DNA of 64,000 bases from CATOSK01 sp963665735 (lineage in GTDB: Bacteria; Chloroflexota; Dehalococcoidia; Lucifugimonadales; UBA3495). The notes under the pieces are model-generated. The model did not search any database and was not told where the DNA came from. It worked only from the letters and a program-made list of their open reading frames with translations. A program made the translations under genes and the position numbers. The first letter of the stretch is position 1. Each line of letters starts with the position of its first letter. Below, one piece after another: positions 18,701 through 26,282 of the stretch. The stretch is from positions 1,240,001 to 1,304,000 of the forward strand of contig OY762444.1 of NCBI GenBank assembly GCA_963665735.1, read 5' to 3'.

Positions 18701-20297
18701 GTCCGGCGACTTTGCCCGTTACATCATCGGAACTAACTCCAGCCACCAATCCCGCGATTGGCTAACGATGAATTTGGACGAACCACGGTGGGAACCGTAC
18801 GACCAGAGAAGAGCTACCTTGGTCTCCCAGCTGGATGCAGAGGAAAGAACAGCCCTAGACGAATATGACAAGGCTCACCAGGCCGCGACAGTGTTTCCAA
18901 AGCACGTATTCGTATCACTTCGGCCGGACGAAGAAGGAAACATACCACAAGAGTCGCTCAGGATTTTGCACGTTAACGAGGACCACGTCGCGAAACATCT
19001 CGTATCACGCATAAAGTTGTTGATGGCAAAGGGTCGCCTGGTCACCACTCTGTCGAAAGACCACCTATCAAAATGGAGGATGCTGGACAGACAAGCTCCT
19101 CGTCTGGACCTGAAAGTCATTCAACGCTACATCCTATCCCGCGTCATCAAACTAGGATGGAACACCGAAAGGTTCGGCGATTTCGACCAACTCGTTGACC
19201 GAATGCAAAATCCCGGGAGAAGGGCTCACAAAGCGGAACGCATCGGCAAAAAATATCAATGGATTGCGTACCACGAAATCCTCGCTCTTATATCGGACCG
19301 TTACCAGTACCATCCTGAATGGGAGGAACCGCAGGAATACGATGGGCCTTGGCAGATGGGACTTCGAGACATAGACCCATCCGCGGTTCTACCATCAGGA
19401 ACCAGGTCCCCCGATTCCACTGCGGAACACCCCCCGACCTGGTGGGCCCCCATGGAATACGATAACTGGCAACCATCCATTGACACCGAACACTGGGTAG
19501 CGGACGACAGCGACGTTCCCGATTTGGACAAAAACCTAGTAGTCGAAGACCCATCAGCACCGGGAGCACGTTGGATCAACGCCGCCTGCTTACAATCCAA
19601 TCGGCAGCCGCATCCAGCGGACTTCTGCAAGTACGATGTCGAGGGCAGAGAGGTTTGGCTAAAAACCACGGCTTACCTAGTTCCCAAAGGTAAAGCTGAC
19701 GACTTCATCGAATGGGTGATGTCCGGTAGGTACTGGACGAATGAATGGGTGTCGTTTCTCCCAGCGACCCACGGCGTGTTCCTAGGCGAACACGCTTGGA
19801 GCCGGTCGTCCAACCAACAATATGAAGCGTACAACAAAGGCCAGAAAGAATGGCCCTACCCGGAAGGCGCGGATTCCGTCCCGGCCAGCACTCTTGTTGC
19901 CATTTACTCAACAGCATTCAGCGAGTACGATTGCTCTGTCGGAGAGAACGAAGGAAACAACCTGTACCTCCCAAGTCCTTCAATCATCCGAGAGTGTGCC
20001 TTAAGGTGGAGCGGTAACGCCGCGGACTATGTTGACAATGAAGGCGCAGTTGCAGCGCTCGATCCCGCCGCGCACGAGTCGGGTCCCAACGCGCTCTTGA
20101 TACGCACCGACGTCCTGGAAAAGTTCATGGAGGACCACGAACTAGAGCTGTGTTGGACCGTAATAGGCGAGAAACAATCCACAGGCACCATTGGGCAACC
20201 GCACGGCTGGCTGAAAGCGTTCGGCGCGTACGTTTACCGCGATGGACAACCCTTAGGGAAACATCAATGCCAGTTCAACCCACCGAACCCACAATGA
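15726..20297 (+). CDS. Avs-like STAND NTPase with N-terminal nuclease-like domain
   Basis: A 1523-residue protein. The N-terminus (FEELCAQLARLE, then GVECYCTFENGDEWGWQAKY at about 48-67) resembles a PD-(D/E)xK nuclease of the Mrr/Cap4 kind, with acidic residues followed by QAK. Walker A (GKAGVGKTH) is at about residue 352 and the STAND Walker B (ALVILDALNEG) at about 427. A long helical C-terminal region of about 900 residues would be the sensor. This matches the Avs (AVAST) architecture, in which phage protein recognition triggers assembly and nuclease attack. Which Avs type it is cannot be decided by eye. AT-richer codon use and flanking repeats point to transfer. Confidence 0.72.
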   Translation: MNNIYWSEIRPLNGSQRDGFEELCAQLARLETPPEANFVRTGNPDSGVECYCTFENGDEWGWQAKYFLHSTGVSQWQQIKNSVNAALHGHPSLTRYIVCLPIDLPDRRSSNGRSARQRWDELVQEWKQAATQSGMSVEFELWDASALISRLTKPEHAGTLRYWFDTTVFDDAWFRSRLDESKNAAGARYTPEVHVSTSVPATEALETFARTENGINHIKSLAVEIRRRTSCVSQAERERLESEHGLPFSGFAASVAAVLEKFAYLQYEPFGQYPFGEIVADLDSAIGSADQIEEQLQNLAFEEGMRSQDQHASNNYQNTLGRFRYIPPELRKAKTEIELSAKFANSNLMILTGKAGVGKTHLLCDFAERQLSSGTPTILLMGQRFTSADDPIRQIIAQLDYPQDGTFEEFVRALESAAKVAGRRALVILDALNEGQGKTLWEPNLAALIDRIGKSPWIGLLLSVREEYLTDVIPDEVRNQAPISTHYGFEGIEFDAVKTFFEYYNLELPSTPILQPEFSNPLWLKVICEGLQSAGEKRLPRGMHGITKPLGLYTEAINQNLAKPDALDYDASGNLVEQAVIKLAERMMLENASWLDRTDAQETVDQLLPNRTFSKSLYHGLATEGILTEVKGYDGNSEVVVFAYERIADHLKVKFLLSEVDADSAKEAFEKGGPLEFVNDGTYVPGGIIEALHTQVPERTGKELVELCPKLGKRFNAVEAFSQSVIWRSPCTVTDTTKRILSELVQRREGYWNPALEALLTIAVVQDHPLNIEYLDHLLSSYEMADRDAWWSVHLHRSWGNNGPVDRLIEWALSANPRDLDDQAIDLATTTLAWTLTASNRFVRDNATKALVSLLDGRLTAVESLVGRFADVDDPYVTERIYAVAYGVAMRNSQASEVGRLAELVYNRVFAQGTPPPHMMTRDYARGVIERASYLGADLDIDWTVVRPPYKSTWPEIPSQEETESLKYSMEKSSGENPNAEPGWWQIRFSLGSGDFARYIIGTNSSHQSRDWLTMNLDEPRWEPYDQRRATLVSQLDAEERTALDEYDKAHQAATVFPKHVFVSLRPDEEGNIPQESLRILHVNEDHVAKHLVSRIKLLMAKGRLVTTLSKDHLSKWRMLDRQAPRLDLKVIQRYILSRVIKLGWNTERFGDFDQLVDRMQNPGRRAHKAERIGKKYQWIAYHEILALISDRYQYHPEWEEPQEYDGPWQMGLRDIDPSAVLPSGTRSPDSTAEHPPTWWAPMEYDNWQPSIDTEHWVADDSDVPDLDKNLVVEDPSAPGARWINAACLQSNRQPHPADFCKYDVEGREVWLKTTAYLVPKGKADDFIEWVMSGRYWTNEWVSFLPATHGVFLGEHAWSRSSNQQYEAYNKGQKEWPYPEGADSVPASTLVAIYSTAFSEYDCSVGENEGNNLYLPSPSIIRECALRWSGNAADYVDNEGAVAALDPAAHESGPNALLIRTDVLEKFMEDHELELCWTVIGEKQSTGTIGQPHGWLKAFGAYVYRDGQPLGKHQCQFNPPNPQ

Positions 20298-20330
20298 CCT
20301 CAGCGGTGAAATTGGACTACATTCCCAGGA

Positions 20331-20366
20331 ATTTCCATCGCCGAAAGGCGGTGGCTCCATTGAAGC
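20331..20366 (+). repeat. Single CRISPR-like repeat after the STAND gene
   Basis: 36 bases differing at one position from the unit at 15322-15357. It lies 33 bp after the STAND stop and 6 bp before copy B of the lipoprotein end, so near-identical repeats bracket the STAND gene. Confidence 0.6.
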
Positions 20367-20372
20367 CGCCAG

Positions 20373-20501
20373 TGGCCGATTTACCAGGATCCCAGTCCAG
20401 GTTTCCCCCTGCCGGGGCACGTACTGGAAACCCCCTACGCCGGCCCGGGTAACGACATCTGGGAGGCCATGGGCATGGATGAGAAGGACGGGGGGTGGTA
20501 G
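20373..20501 (+). pseudogene. Truncated lipoprotein gene end (direct repeat copy B)
   Basis: Encodes the last 42 residues of a protein like that of 13401-15209 (DPSPGFPLPGHVL, then WEAMGMDEKDGGW and a stop), without any start or upstream part. Differences from copy A are confined to about 30 bases in the middle and mostly keep coding sense. It is probably the remains of a paralogue or of the target split by acquisition of the STAND locus. Confidence 0.7.
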
Positions 20502-20568
20502 GAAGCAGCATCAACCATAACACCCAACTGCCCGAGCGCATCTACGCCTTCGGGAAAGAGAGGGAACA

Positions 20569-20748
20569 ATGAACCTACTGGTATGCGGCTACTGCCGCCG
20601 TGAATTCACGGCAACCCCCGCAGGCGGCGACGCCTTCCGGTCGCACCTGCGAACCCACCCCGAATACGTGGAACAGCAGCAGGAACGGGATTCCCGGAAA
20701 CCCCGGGGGAAGAGGGTCACGGGACTGAGCCAGCGGACAACCAGGTGA
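20569..20748 (+). CDS. Small C2H2 zinc-finger-like protein
   Basis: A 59-residue protein. CGYCRREF and FRSHLRTH give a Cys-x2-Cys ... His-x4-His arrangement (residues 6, 9, 26 and 30) that fits a single C2H2 zinc finger, followed by a basic Gln/Arg/Lys tail. AGAGAGGGAACA precedes the ATG. GC-rich codon use matches the backbone, unlike the STAND gene before it. A small DNA- or RNA-binding regulator is inferred. Prokaryotic single C2H2 fingers exist (Ros/MucR) but are longer, so this is not a clear member of that family. Confidence 0.6.
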   Translation: MNLLVCGYCRREFTATPAGGDAFRSHLRTHPEYVEQQQERDSRKPRGKRVTGLSQRTTR

Positions 20749-20845
20749 TACCGTCCGCGCCGTACCCCTGCACCTTCAGGAACCGGCCCCCCGGTCAGGC
20801 TGAAAGCCAAACCGGGGGGCAAATCGTTCGAACAGGAAGGAGACC

Positions 20846-21277
20846 ATGCACCCAGTTGACCGCTTATTGCAGCGCCTGAGAGATCAGGGCCTGGACGACC
20901 TGGCCGGCGACCTGGAATACAAGAACGCGCTTATCCAGGAGGACCCGGAGGAGTTGCCCATTTCCCCCGAGTCGGCAAGCCTGTTCGCCGACTTCATTGC
21001 CAGGGAACCCCTGACGGGTTCCCCGAACCTCACGGTGGATTCCCGGGGACACGTGGGACTGGAATGGACCATACCCGGCCAGTCATTAACAGAGACGGGA
21101 CCGGGCGACGGAGTGCTGGGTCTCTGGTTCCTGCCCGACGGACTGGTGAGAATCTGCGGAACGTCGGGGCCGGCGTGGTCAGGAGTGGACCGCATCCGCG
21201 TGAACTGCGCCGTCCCGCCCGCTCAAGTGATGAGTCAAGTTGAGCCGTTCCTGTCGAGACTGGAGGGCGTGTCATGA
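20846..21277 (+). CDS. Hypothetical protein, 143 residues
   Basis: The start ATG follows AGGAAGGAGACC. The product is acidic and soluble, with a helical N-terminus (residues 3-25) and a beta-rich middle (LTVDSRGHVGLEWTIPG, LGLWFLPDGLVRI). No signal peptide or membrane helix is seen. The layout with a substrate-like beta sheet resembles small proteins found beside type II toxin-antitoxin loci, but no family was recognised. The stop overlaps the start of a 32-residue ORF as ATGA. GC-rich, backbone-like. Confidence 0.6.
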   Translation: MHPVDRLLQRLRDQGLDDLAGDLEYKNALIQEDPEELPISPESASLFADFIAREPLTGSPNLTVDSRGHVGLEWTIPGQSLTETGPGDGVLGLWFLPDGLVRICGTSGPAWSGVDRIRVNCAVPPAQVMSQVEPFLSRLEGVS

Positions 21278-21372
21278 GAGACGACGACAAGCGACCGTTC
21301 CTGGAGTTGCAATCCCGGACAACTGGAGACGCAGCCGCCCTCACCGCCCTCCTGGAAGTATCCTGCAACTGA
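21274..21372 (+). CDS. Possible 32-residue peptide
   Basis: An ORF starting MRDDDKRPFLELQ, coupled by ATGA to the gene before it. It is Ala/Leu-rich at the C-terminus and ends in SCN. The coupling and codon use are the only support. It could equally be a non-coding tail of the transcript. Confidence 0.3.
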   Translation: MRDDDKRPFLELQSRTTGDAAALTALLEVSCN

Positions 21373-21421
21373 GCCGAGGCGAGGATTGAACAGGCAACTC
21401 CCCAAGGTTTCCATAGACGCG

Positions 21422-21449
21422 GGTTCCCCCATAAGCGCGGGGATAAACC
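21422..21449 (+). repeat. Type I-E-like CRISPR repeat, single copy
   Basis: 28 bases with the shape of a type I-E repeat: GGTTCCCCC, a short loop, GCGGGGATAAACC. It stands alone, 15 bases before a unit of the other (36-base) repeat class. No flanking copy at 61-base spacing is seen. The rest of the 21373-21733 gap holds only the CRISPR-like units and no gene. Confidence 0.45.
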
Positions 21450-21464
21450 ATGCCCAAAGATGCT

Positions 21465-21573
21465 ATTTCCATTGCCGAAAGGCACCAGCCTAATCGAAGA
21501 CATACCTTATTGCCTAGCTCAATTTCCACCAAACCTTGTTCCCAACGCCGAAAGGCGATAGCCCCACTGAAAC
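21465..21573 (+). repeat. Degenerate CRISPR-like repeat pair
   Basis: Units at 21465-21500 and 21538-21573 start 73 bases apart, the same period as at 15322/15395. The second is the best-preserved example: it begins GTTCCCAACG, has the core CCGAAAGGCG, and ends CACTGAAAC. The 37 bases between them would be one spacer. The units diverge at several positions, as expected for a decaying array. Confidence 0.5.
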
Positions 21574-21733
21574 GCTGCTGGCATGAGGGCATCGTCTCTA
21601 TGCACAACCACAAACGACCAGATGACGCATATAGTAGGGAAACGCGCCTTGTTTTTTTGATGGGCCGGTGACAAGGATTTTCCGGAAAGGCCGAGCTAAA
21701 GGTTCTCGCACTAGTACAGTTTAGTAGTCTGAC

Positions 21734-22648
21734 TCAGAAAGGTAGGTTCTGGTCATCTAGCTGCGTGACTTGTTCGTTAATTGAACTGATGAACTGGTCG
21801 ATTTTTCCGGTTAGTTCCTGGATGCGCTCCTTCGTGATGACCACATCCTTATCTTCGATTTTCCCGTTCCTGTGTACCAAAGCATGGCGGACTTTTATTG
21901 CACGAAATATGTCCCCTAGTCCGTCAGGAAACGACACTCCCAAGGTATCGCGGTACATATTCTTTATGACCTCCAGGCGGTGCCAAACGACACTTTCCAA
22001 GTATTTTTGCGTCGTTTCCGGTATCTCATCCAATGATTCATAAATCTCCGCAAACGATAGCTTGCGCTCTCTGAATTCGGGAGTCGTCGCCACGAACTGG
22101 CGCATAAACCATTCGGAATGAGATACGAGGCCAATGAAAGTGTCTGACAAATAGGTTTCCATGATCGTTATCAGATTAACGAATACCATTCCGTAGAATG
22201 TGCTCCGAACAGAGTAAGGTACTTCCATAGCTAACAACGCCCGGTTGCTGTCCATTGCCAAACGATATTCATTGAAGTATTCCGCAGGTTCGCTAGGATG
22301 GGCAAACCCATAGAGGTCATCGTCCGAGGGATCGATTTGCGCTGCCCATTCATGGCATTCAGCAAATAGTTCATCTCCAAGCGCATCGATTACTTCCTCT
22401 AATACGAATCCATCGAATTTCTCACGAAGTTCCTCGTGAGGGTCATAAGGACCACCATAGATCCAGATGTAGCCTCCTTCCCGCGACTCGTAAGGCAATG
22501 AGTGGACTGGATCCTCAAAATTATCCAAGAACCATTCCCGCATGAATCTAAGCTGATCGGTGGCACCCATTTCAACCAAATCTGCCATTCGAATCTCTAT
22601 CGAACCAATGACTTCTTCGTTTGTGCGGTCCAAATCAGAGCTTGCCAT
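21734..22648 (-). CDS. HEPN-like protein (RiboL-PSP-HEPN type)
   Basis: The C-terminal part has IFRAIKVRHALVHRNGK at about residues 248-264 of the shorter form, matching the R-x4-6-H ribonuclease motif of HEPN domains (RHALVH). The preceding region is largely helical with conserved Tyr/Trp, as in RiboL-PSP-HEPN proteins. ATG 22648 has GGGGAGGAG upstream and gives about 304 residues. ATG 22738 would add 30 residues without a convincing ribosome binding site. Such HEPN proteins act as RNases in defence or toxin modules. It stands alone on the minus strand, next to another minus-strand defence-like gene. Low GC. Confidence 0.6.
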   Translation of the reverse strand: MASSDLDRTNEEVIGSIEIRMADLVEMGATDQLRFMREWFLDNFEDPVHSLPYESREGGYIWIYGGPYDPHEELREKFDGFVLEEVIDALGDELFAECHEWAAQIDPSDDDLYGFAHPSEPAEYFNEYRLAMDSNRALLAMEVPYSVRSTFYGMVFVNLITIMETYLSDTFIGLVSHSEWFMRQFVATTPEFRERKLSFAEIYESLDEIPETTQKYLESVVWHRLEVIKNMYRDTLGVSFPDGLGDIFRAIKVRHALVHRNGKIEDKDVVITKERIQELTGKIDQFISSINEQVTQLDDQNLPF

Positions 22649-22738
22649 ATCGAGACACTCCTCCCCGTTTACGAGACCCTTGCTATCGGTATTTCCTATT
22701 GTCGAGTATGACTGGAAATTGTGAACACCGCCAAACAT

Positions 22739-22969
22739 CAGATTAGGCCCCCCGGGCCGAGAAATGGGATTTGAGGTATATGTTGGTAGAAGGTCGGGTT
22801 ACGTCACCGAGTCGGTACACAGTTCATCTATAGGTTGCTGGACATAAGGTGTTCATCGCTCACAGCATCCAAATGCTCAATCAGTATGTCAAAGGTTTCC
22901 TTGGAGTGCAGTGCCTCCGAACTGGACGTGTAGCTGAGTTTAAGCATCGAAACATCCGCGAACTGCATA
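22739..22969. other. Intergenic stretch with a possible 39-residue ORF
   Basis: No firm gene. A minus-strand ORF at 22828-22947 (starts MLKLSYTSSSEALHS, 39 residues) lacks a clear ribosome binding site. It could be a peptide, or a frame-shifted tail of the GIY-YIG gene that ends just upstream. I do not call it as a gene. Confidence 0.3.
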
Positions 22970-23695
22970 CTACTGTTGGTCGCTTTCTGCTTCCATCCGG
23001 TCACGCCTCTGTCTCAAGGTTTCGTTGTCGCAGGTCCACCACAAGATTCCCTGAACAACGTAATCCTTCTGTTTGATTTTGGTAGCCAGCGCGGACATCG
23101 TGTAAGTCTCACCTTCATAGCGCACGGTGGTTTTTTCGTCCACGACTTCGGCTTCGATCTCCGGTCTGCCCTTGAACCCAAGTTTCGTTCCGACAGGTAT
23201 ACAAGCCACCGCAAAAGTAAAATCTGCCCTGGCCTCCTTATTGCCGACTGTCGTGTTGATGGCCTTCTCTTCTTCAGGGTCTGGTACGGGAATAAGGTTC
23301 GTGACGTCCTCAGTTTCGAATAACTTCAACACTTGGGCGACCCGCCAGGCTTCCACTTCATAGAATTCCCCACGCCACTGCCGCTTGGCCGGAAAGAAAG
23401 TTTGGTGCAGGAACTTCTCCACCCCTCCCATGTCATCTACACGAGATGCTTTAGCACAAGTAAATGGCAGTGGAACCGCAGTATTCAACTGCTTTACCCT
23501 GGCAACCCAATCCTGTTGCCCCGTCTTGCCGATCTTGACGACGGGAGCTGCAAACGCCTCATTCTCGAGGATGTACACCACCCCTGGGTCAACCGACGAA
23601 TTTGACCCTGCCCCTTCATTATCCATGCCGTGCCTCGTCTTGACTTGATGGTTGTAGCGTGGAAGCAATTTAGTCCGACGCGTCGTCATCGCCAC
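22970..23695 (-). CDS. GIY-YIG (T5orf172) nuclease with DUF4357 domain
   Basis: Residues about 39-110 have the T5orf172 pattern of the GIY-YIG superfamily: GVVYILENEA, VVKIGKTGQQDWVARVKQLN, then PLPF and a His/Phe segment (VEKFLHQTFFPAKR). The C-terminal third (FAVACIPVGTKLGF, then TVRYEGETYTMSALATKI and VQGILWWTCDNETL) fits DUF4357. Such fusions occur in defence islands and are thought to cut DNA. The chosen ATG gives 241 residues. An internal ATG at 23626 (MDNEGAG) preceded by GAGG would give 218 and is a good alternative. Same strand as the HEPN-like gene downstream. Low GC. Confidence 0.72.
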   Translation of the reverse strand: MAMTTRRTKLLPRYNHQVKTRHGMDNEGAGSNSSVDPGVVYILENEAFAAPVVKIGKTGQQDWVARVKQLNTAVPLPFTCAKASRVDDMGGVEKFLHQTFFPAKRQWRGEFYEVEAWRVAQVLKLFETEDVTNLIPVPDPEEEKAINTTVGNKEARADFTFAVACIPVGTKLGFKGRPEIEAEVVDEKTTVRYEGETYTMSALATKIKQKDYVVQGILWWTCDNETLRQRRDRMEAESDQQ

Positions 23696-24085
23696 TCAAA
23701 GACGCATAACGCTATCTGTTCTAAATCCGCGGTGTTGTAAAGCACCACAGGCACCTCGGAGGGACGAGAGACGGTGCCGGGAGTCGCCTTCCCCATGGTA
23801 ACAATCCAGTTCCTTTCTGACAACGTGGCGACATGAAAACGACAGGTCAACCCCGCGAAGATAACGGCGAGGAAAGCGGACGAACCTCCACAATCCATGG
23901 AAGAAACGAAAGCTCTCGTGTGTTCCTATGAGATGGATTCAGAGGCCCCCACGCATCTGGGTAACACATTTGCGCGGGCTGCCATCACACGAGAACAGGA
24001 CTACCTGGAATCATCCATCGCCCCCCACCGACATCCGGCGGCCCAACATAGCTTCGGAACAAATGTAGGTGGGATTCTCACCATC

Positions 24086-24345
24086 CTATCCCAACTTCCG
24101 CTGCAACCGCATCAGGTACGTTCGGATGGTCCGGGGGTTACCAAGTTGGTGAGGCATTACACACGTTGCAGCAACCCCTCGTGCCTCACCACCTGCCCGG
24201 CTTGGGCCACCAGTTGCGCCAGCAGGTCGTACTCGATGACCATCAACTGCGCCTACCGGACCGCCACGGCTACGCGCCGATGAACGAAGTTGATGGTCAT
24301 ATCTCCCAGCGCGTAGGGTCCCGGCGCCGACCGCCGCCTGGACCC
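24086..24345 (-). pseudogene. Decayed OmpR/KdpE-type response-regulator DNA-binding domain
   Basis: Read on the minus strand, one frame gives GDMTINFVHRRVAVAVR, a stop, then EYDLLAQLVAQAGQVVRHEGLLQRV. A shift to another frame gives NPRTIRTYLMRLQRKLG and a stop. These are the successive pieces of the winged-helix domain of OmpR-family regulators (wing: RTYLMRLQRKLG). At least one in-frame stop and one frameshift are present, and the receiver domain is absent. So the region 23.7-24.7 kb, which otherwise has no gene, contains relics. Upstream of it (23696-24085) I see nothing convincing. Confidence 0.65.
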
Positions 24346-24422
24346 TTGCCACCGGTTCCGTGTGCTAGAAGGACTTCACGACATAAACTACGACCCCATA
24401 CCGTGGGCTGGCCTGGAGGTCT

Positions 24423-24620
24423 CGTACCGCCCATAAGCGGGCAAGAAAACGAAAAGCGATGGCCCCATCTGAACCCACTAACGTGGCCGGGCCGCTGTTC
24501 CGGGAGACAGCACCTGCCCCGGCCCCGGCTTCTGGTTTCCCCACCCATACGGGGATATATCCGCAAGGCCATCGTCATCCAGCACGAAGGCAAGGTCCCC
24601 CCAAGCGGGAGCATAGACCG
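24423..24620 (+). repeat. Degenerate type I-E-like CRISPR repeats
   Basis: Hairpin units resembling GGTTCCCCC-loop-GCGGGGATAAACC occur at about 24424-24451 (core CCGCCCATAAGCGGG), 24534-24562 (CCCCACCCATACGGGG) and 24593-24620 (CCCCCCAAGCGGG, then ATAGACCG). The last two start about 60 bases apart, close to the 61-base type I-E period. A stretch at about 24448-24475 (AAAGCGATGGCCCCATCTGAAC) resembles the other repeat class. All are strongly diverged, so this is tentative. Confidence 0.35.
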
Positions 24621-24725
24621 ACTCCATTTGCCTTGCCAGCGCGCATGGACTAGAATCAGCAACGCCTCATATCCAGCATATCAACCGACGGCCGCGACAA
24701 TATGCCCTCGAAAGGCCAAGGATCC

Positions 24726-25304
24726 ATGCTTACGATCCCTGAGTGGGATTACAACAAGGTCTTGCCTCCGATACATCCTGACACACCAGAGGGGCAGGAA
24801 CACAAGGTACAGTACAGGGCACCTTACCGCGCCTCATTGGAGCAATTCGTAGCCAGGTTTGTTACCACCCCCGAGAGGGCCGAACTGGTGGACAAGTTTT
24901 TGGATTACCGGACCGCCCTTTACCAGTATGGAATCTCAGAAGGATTCCAGTGGATCAACGGCAGTTTTGTTGAGGACATTGAGAACCGCGCTCCGGACCG
25001 CCATTCACCCGCAGACATAGATGTAGTGACTTTCTACTACCTGCGGGAAAACACCCACCAAGATTACAGACGATTGTTCGATCCCGCCATTACCAAGACA
25101 AACTTCAACGTGGACGCTTACGGAATTGAACTGGGCGTGCCACTGGACATGGGAACTGTTGAACTAATCAGCAATTGGCACAGCCTCTGGTCACACCGAA
25201 GAGACCAGACCTGGAAGGGATTCATACGGGTTAAGCTAAGCCTAGAGGAGGATTCCCTCGCAAAGATTCGACTTCAAAGAATTGTCGAAAACGAAAAGAT
25301 ATGA
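24726..25304 (+). CDS. Nucleotidyltransferase-fold protein (DUF6932-like)
   Basis: The motif INGSFVE followed by ADIDVVTF (about residues 76-105) is the GS-x(n)-DxD signature of the polymerase-beta-type nucleotidyltransferase fold, seen in minimal nucleotidyltransferases and HEPN/MNT modules. ATG 24726 is preceded by AAGGA and gives 192 residues; ATG 24702 would add 8. The stop overlaps the next start as ATGA, so the two proteins are made together. It could be a nucleotidyl-transferring toxin or antitoxin, or an accessory of the DruA-DruE genes downstream. Substrate unknown. Confidence 0.6.
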   Translation: MLTIPEWDYNKVLPPIHPDTPEGQEHKVQYRAPYRASLEQFVARFVTTPERAELVDKFLDYRTALYQYGISEGFQWINGSFVEDIENRAPDRHSPADIDVVTFYYLRENTHQDYRRLFDPAITKTNFNVDAYGIELGVPLDMGTVELISNWHSLWSHRRDQTWKGFIRVKLSLEEDSLAKIRLQRIVENEKI

Positions 25305-26239
25305 ACTACAAAGAATATACGTTCACCGCCAGCGAAATAACCCAGCTTGAACACATACTAAGTATCCTCCCTGAAAGCAGAGTAGTTGAGCGGATGGGTC
25401 TGGAATACCGGCTCGCCAAAGCCAAGCAGAGACTCGAAGGCGTATCTATCCCCAACCCGCCACAGTCTATTCATCTTGGTTTCCTGGGAAGACCCATAGT
25501 TGATGGAGAGGGAATCGAAGCAAACTTCGGCGGGAAGGCCTCCACACTCTTTGCAGACTCCGTGGCAATCACTACTGCCGGGTCCACTGGACAACTCGAA
25601 GACGCCGGCCCAATCCCCCGCAAAGGACTGAGCCAGCAGCTGATTGTTGGAGTGTCCAGGGGGTCCTTCGGTTTCGAGATCGAACTTCCGGCATCCGCCG
25701 GAAACAAGGACGATCCTGGAGAACCCAATAACGCCGCCCAAGAGGCGGTCGAGATGATCCAGAACCTGCTGACGGTCGCGTTAGAAGGAAAAGACGATGA
25801 GTTGGCGGAACTCACCGGTGTGATGCACCCGAGATCTGTGGCGAAAGTGGCTGAGTTCGTGGGGCTGATGAAAAACAACGGAGCCGGAGTAGAGATCGGG
25901 TTCAGGGGACGGGAAACCTCGCTCCGAAACTCCTCTGAGGTTGAGAAGGTGAGCCGGCGACTCGCTGAGAGGAATATCCAACAGAAGACCGAGACTATGA
26001 CCGGGACCCTGATCGGCTTGGTTCCCGCCAGAAGAATGTTCGAATTCAGCTCCCAAGAAGGCGGAGACCCCATTGAGGGGAGAATAGGGCGCGAGATTCG
26101 GGACCCATACAGGGTGGGAGCAAGGTTCACCAATCGGATGGTGAGGGCAAGAATCCGCTCGATTCAAGTGGGCCAAGGTCAACCCAAGTACACCCTGTTG
26201 GAAGTACTCGGAACTGTGGACAGCCCCGAATTCTTGTAA
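25301..26239 (+). CDS. Unknown protein coupled to the nucleotidyltransferase
   Basis: A 312-residue soluble protein with no family recognised. A helical N-terminus (residues 10-50) is followed by beta-rich segments (QQLIVGVSRGSFGFEIELP), a helical acidic middle, and a C-terminal beta-rich part (MTGTLIGLVPARRMFEF, RVRARIRSIQVGQ-like). The ATGA overlap with the preceding gene implies a functional pair. It is separated from the DruA-like gene by 170 bp containing a strong hairpin, so it may be a separate transcription unit. A partner, immunity or sensor role is only an inference. Confidence 0.65.
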   Translation: MNYKEYTFTASEITQLEHILSILPESRVVERMGLEYRLAKAKQRLEGVSIPNPPQSIHLGFLGRPIVDGEGIEANFGGKASTLFADSVAITTAGSTGQLEDAGPIPRKGLSQQLIVGVSRGSFGFEIELPASAGNKDDPGEPNNAAQEAVEMIQNLLTVALEGKDDELAELTGVMHPRSVAKVAEFVGLMKNNGAGVEIGFRGRETSLRNSSEVEKVSRRLAERNIQQKTETMTGTLIGLVPARRMFEFSSQEGGDPIEGRIGREIRDPYRVGARFTNRMVRARIRSIQVGQGQPKYTLLEVLGTVDSPEFL

Positions 26240-26282
26240 AGCCCATCAGAGACGTTTCCAGCGAATTCTCCTGTGACTTGCC

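Noticed and set aside
15234..21573. A functional CRISPR-Cas locus
   Set aside because: Repeats are few, diverged and scattered, and no cas gene occurs in the window; only remnants can be supported.
23897..24283. Plus-strand ORF over the decayed region
   Set aside because: No motif, and it lies antisense to the recognisable response-regulator fragments.
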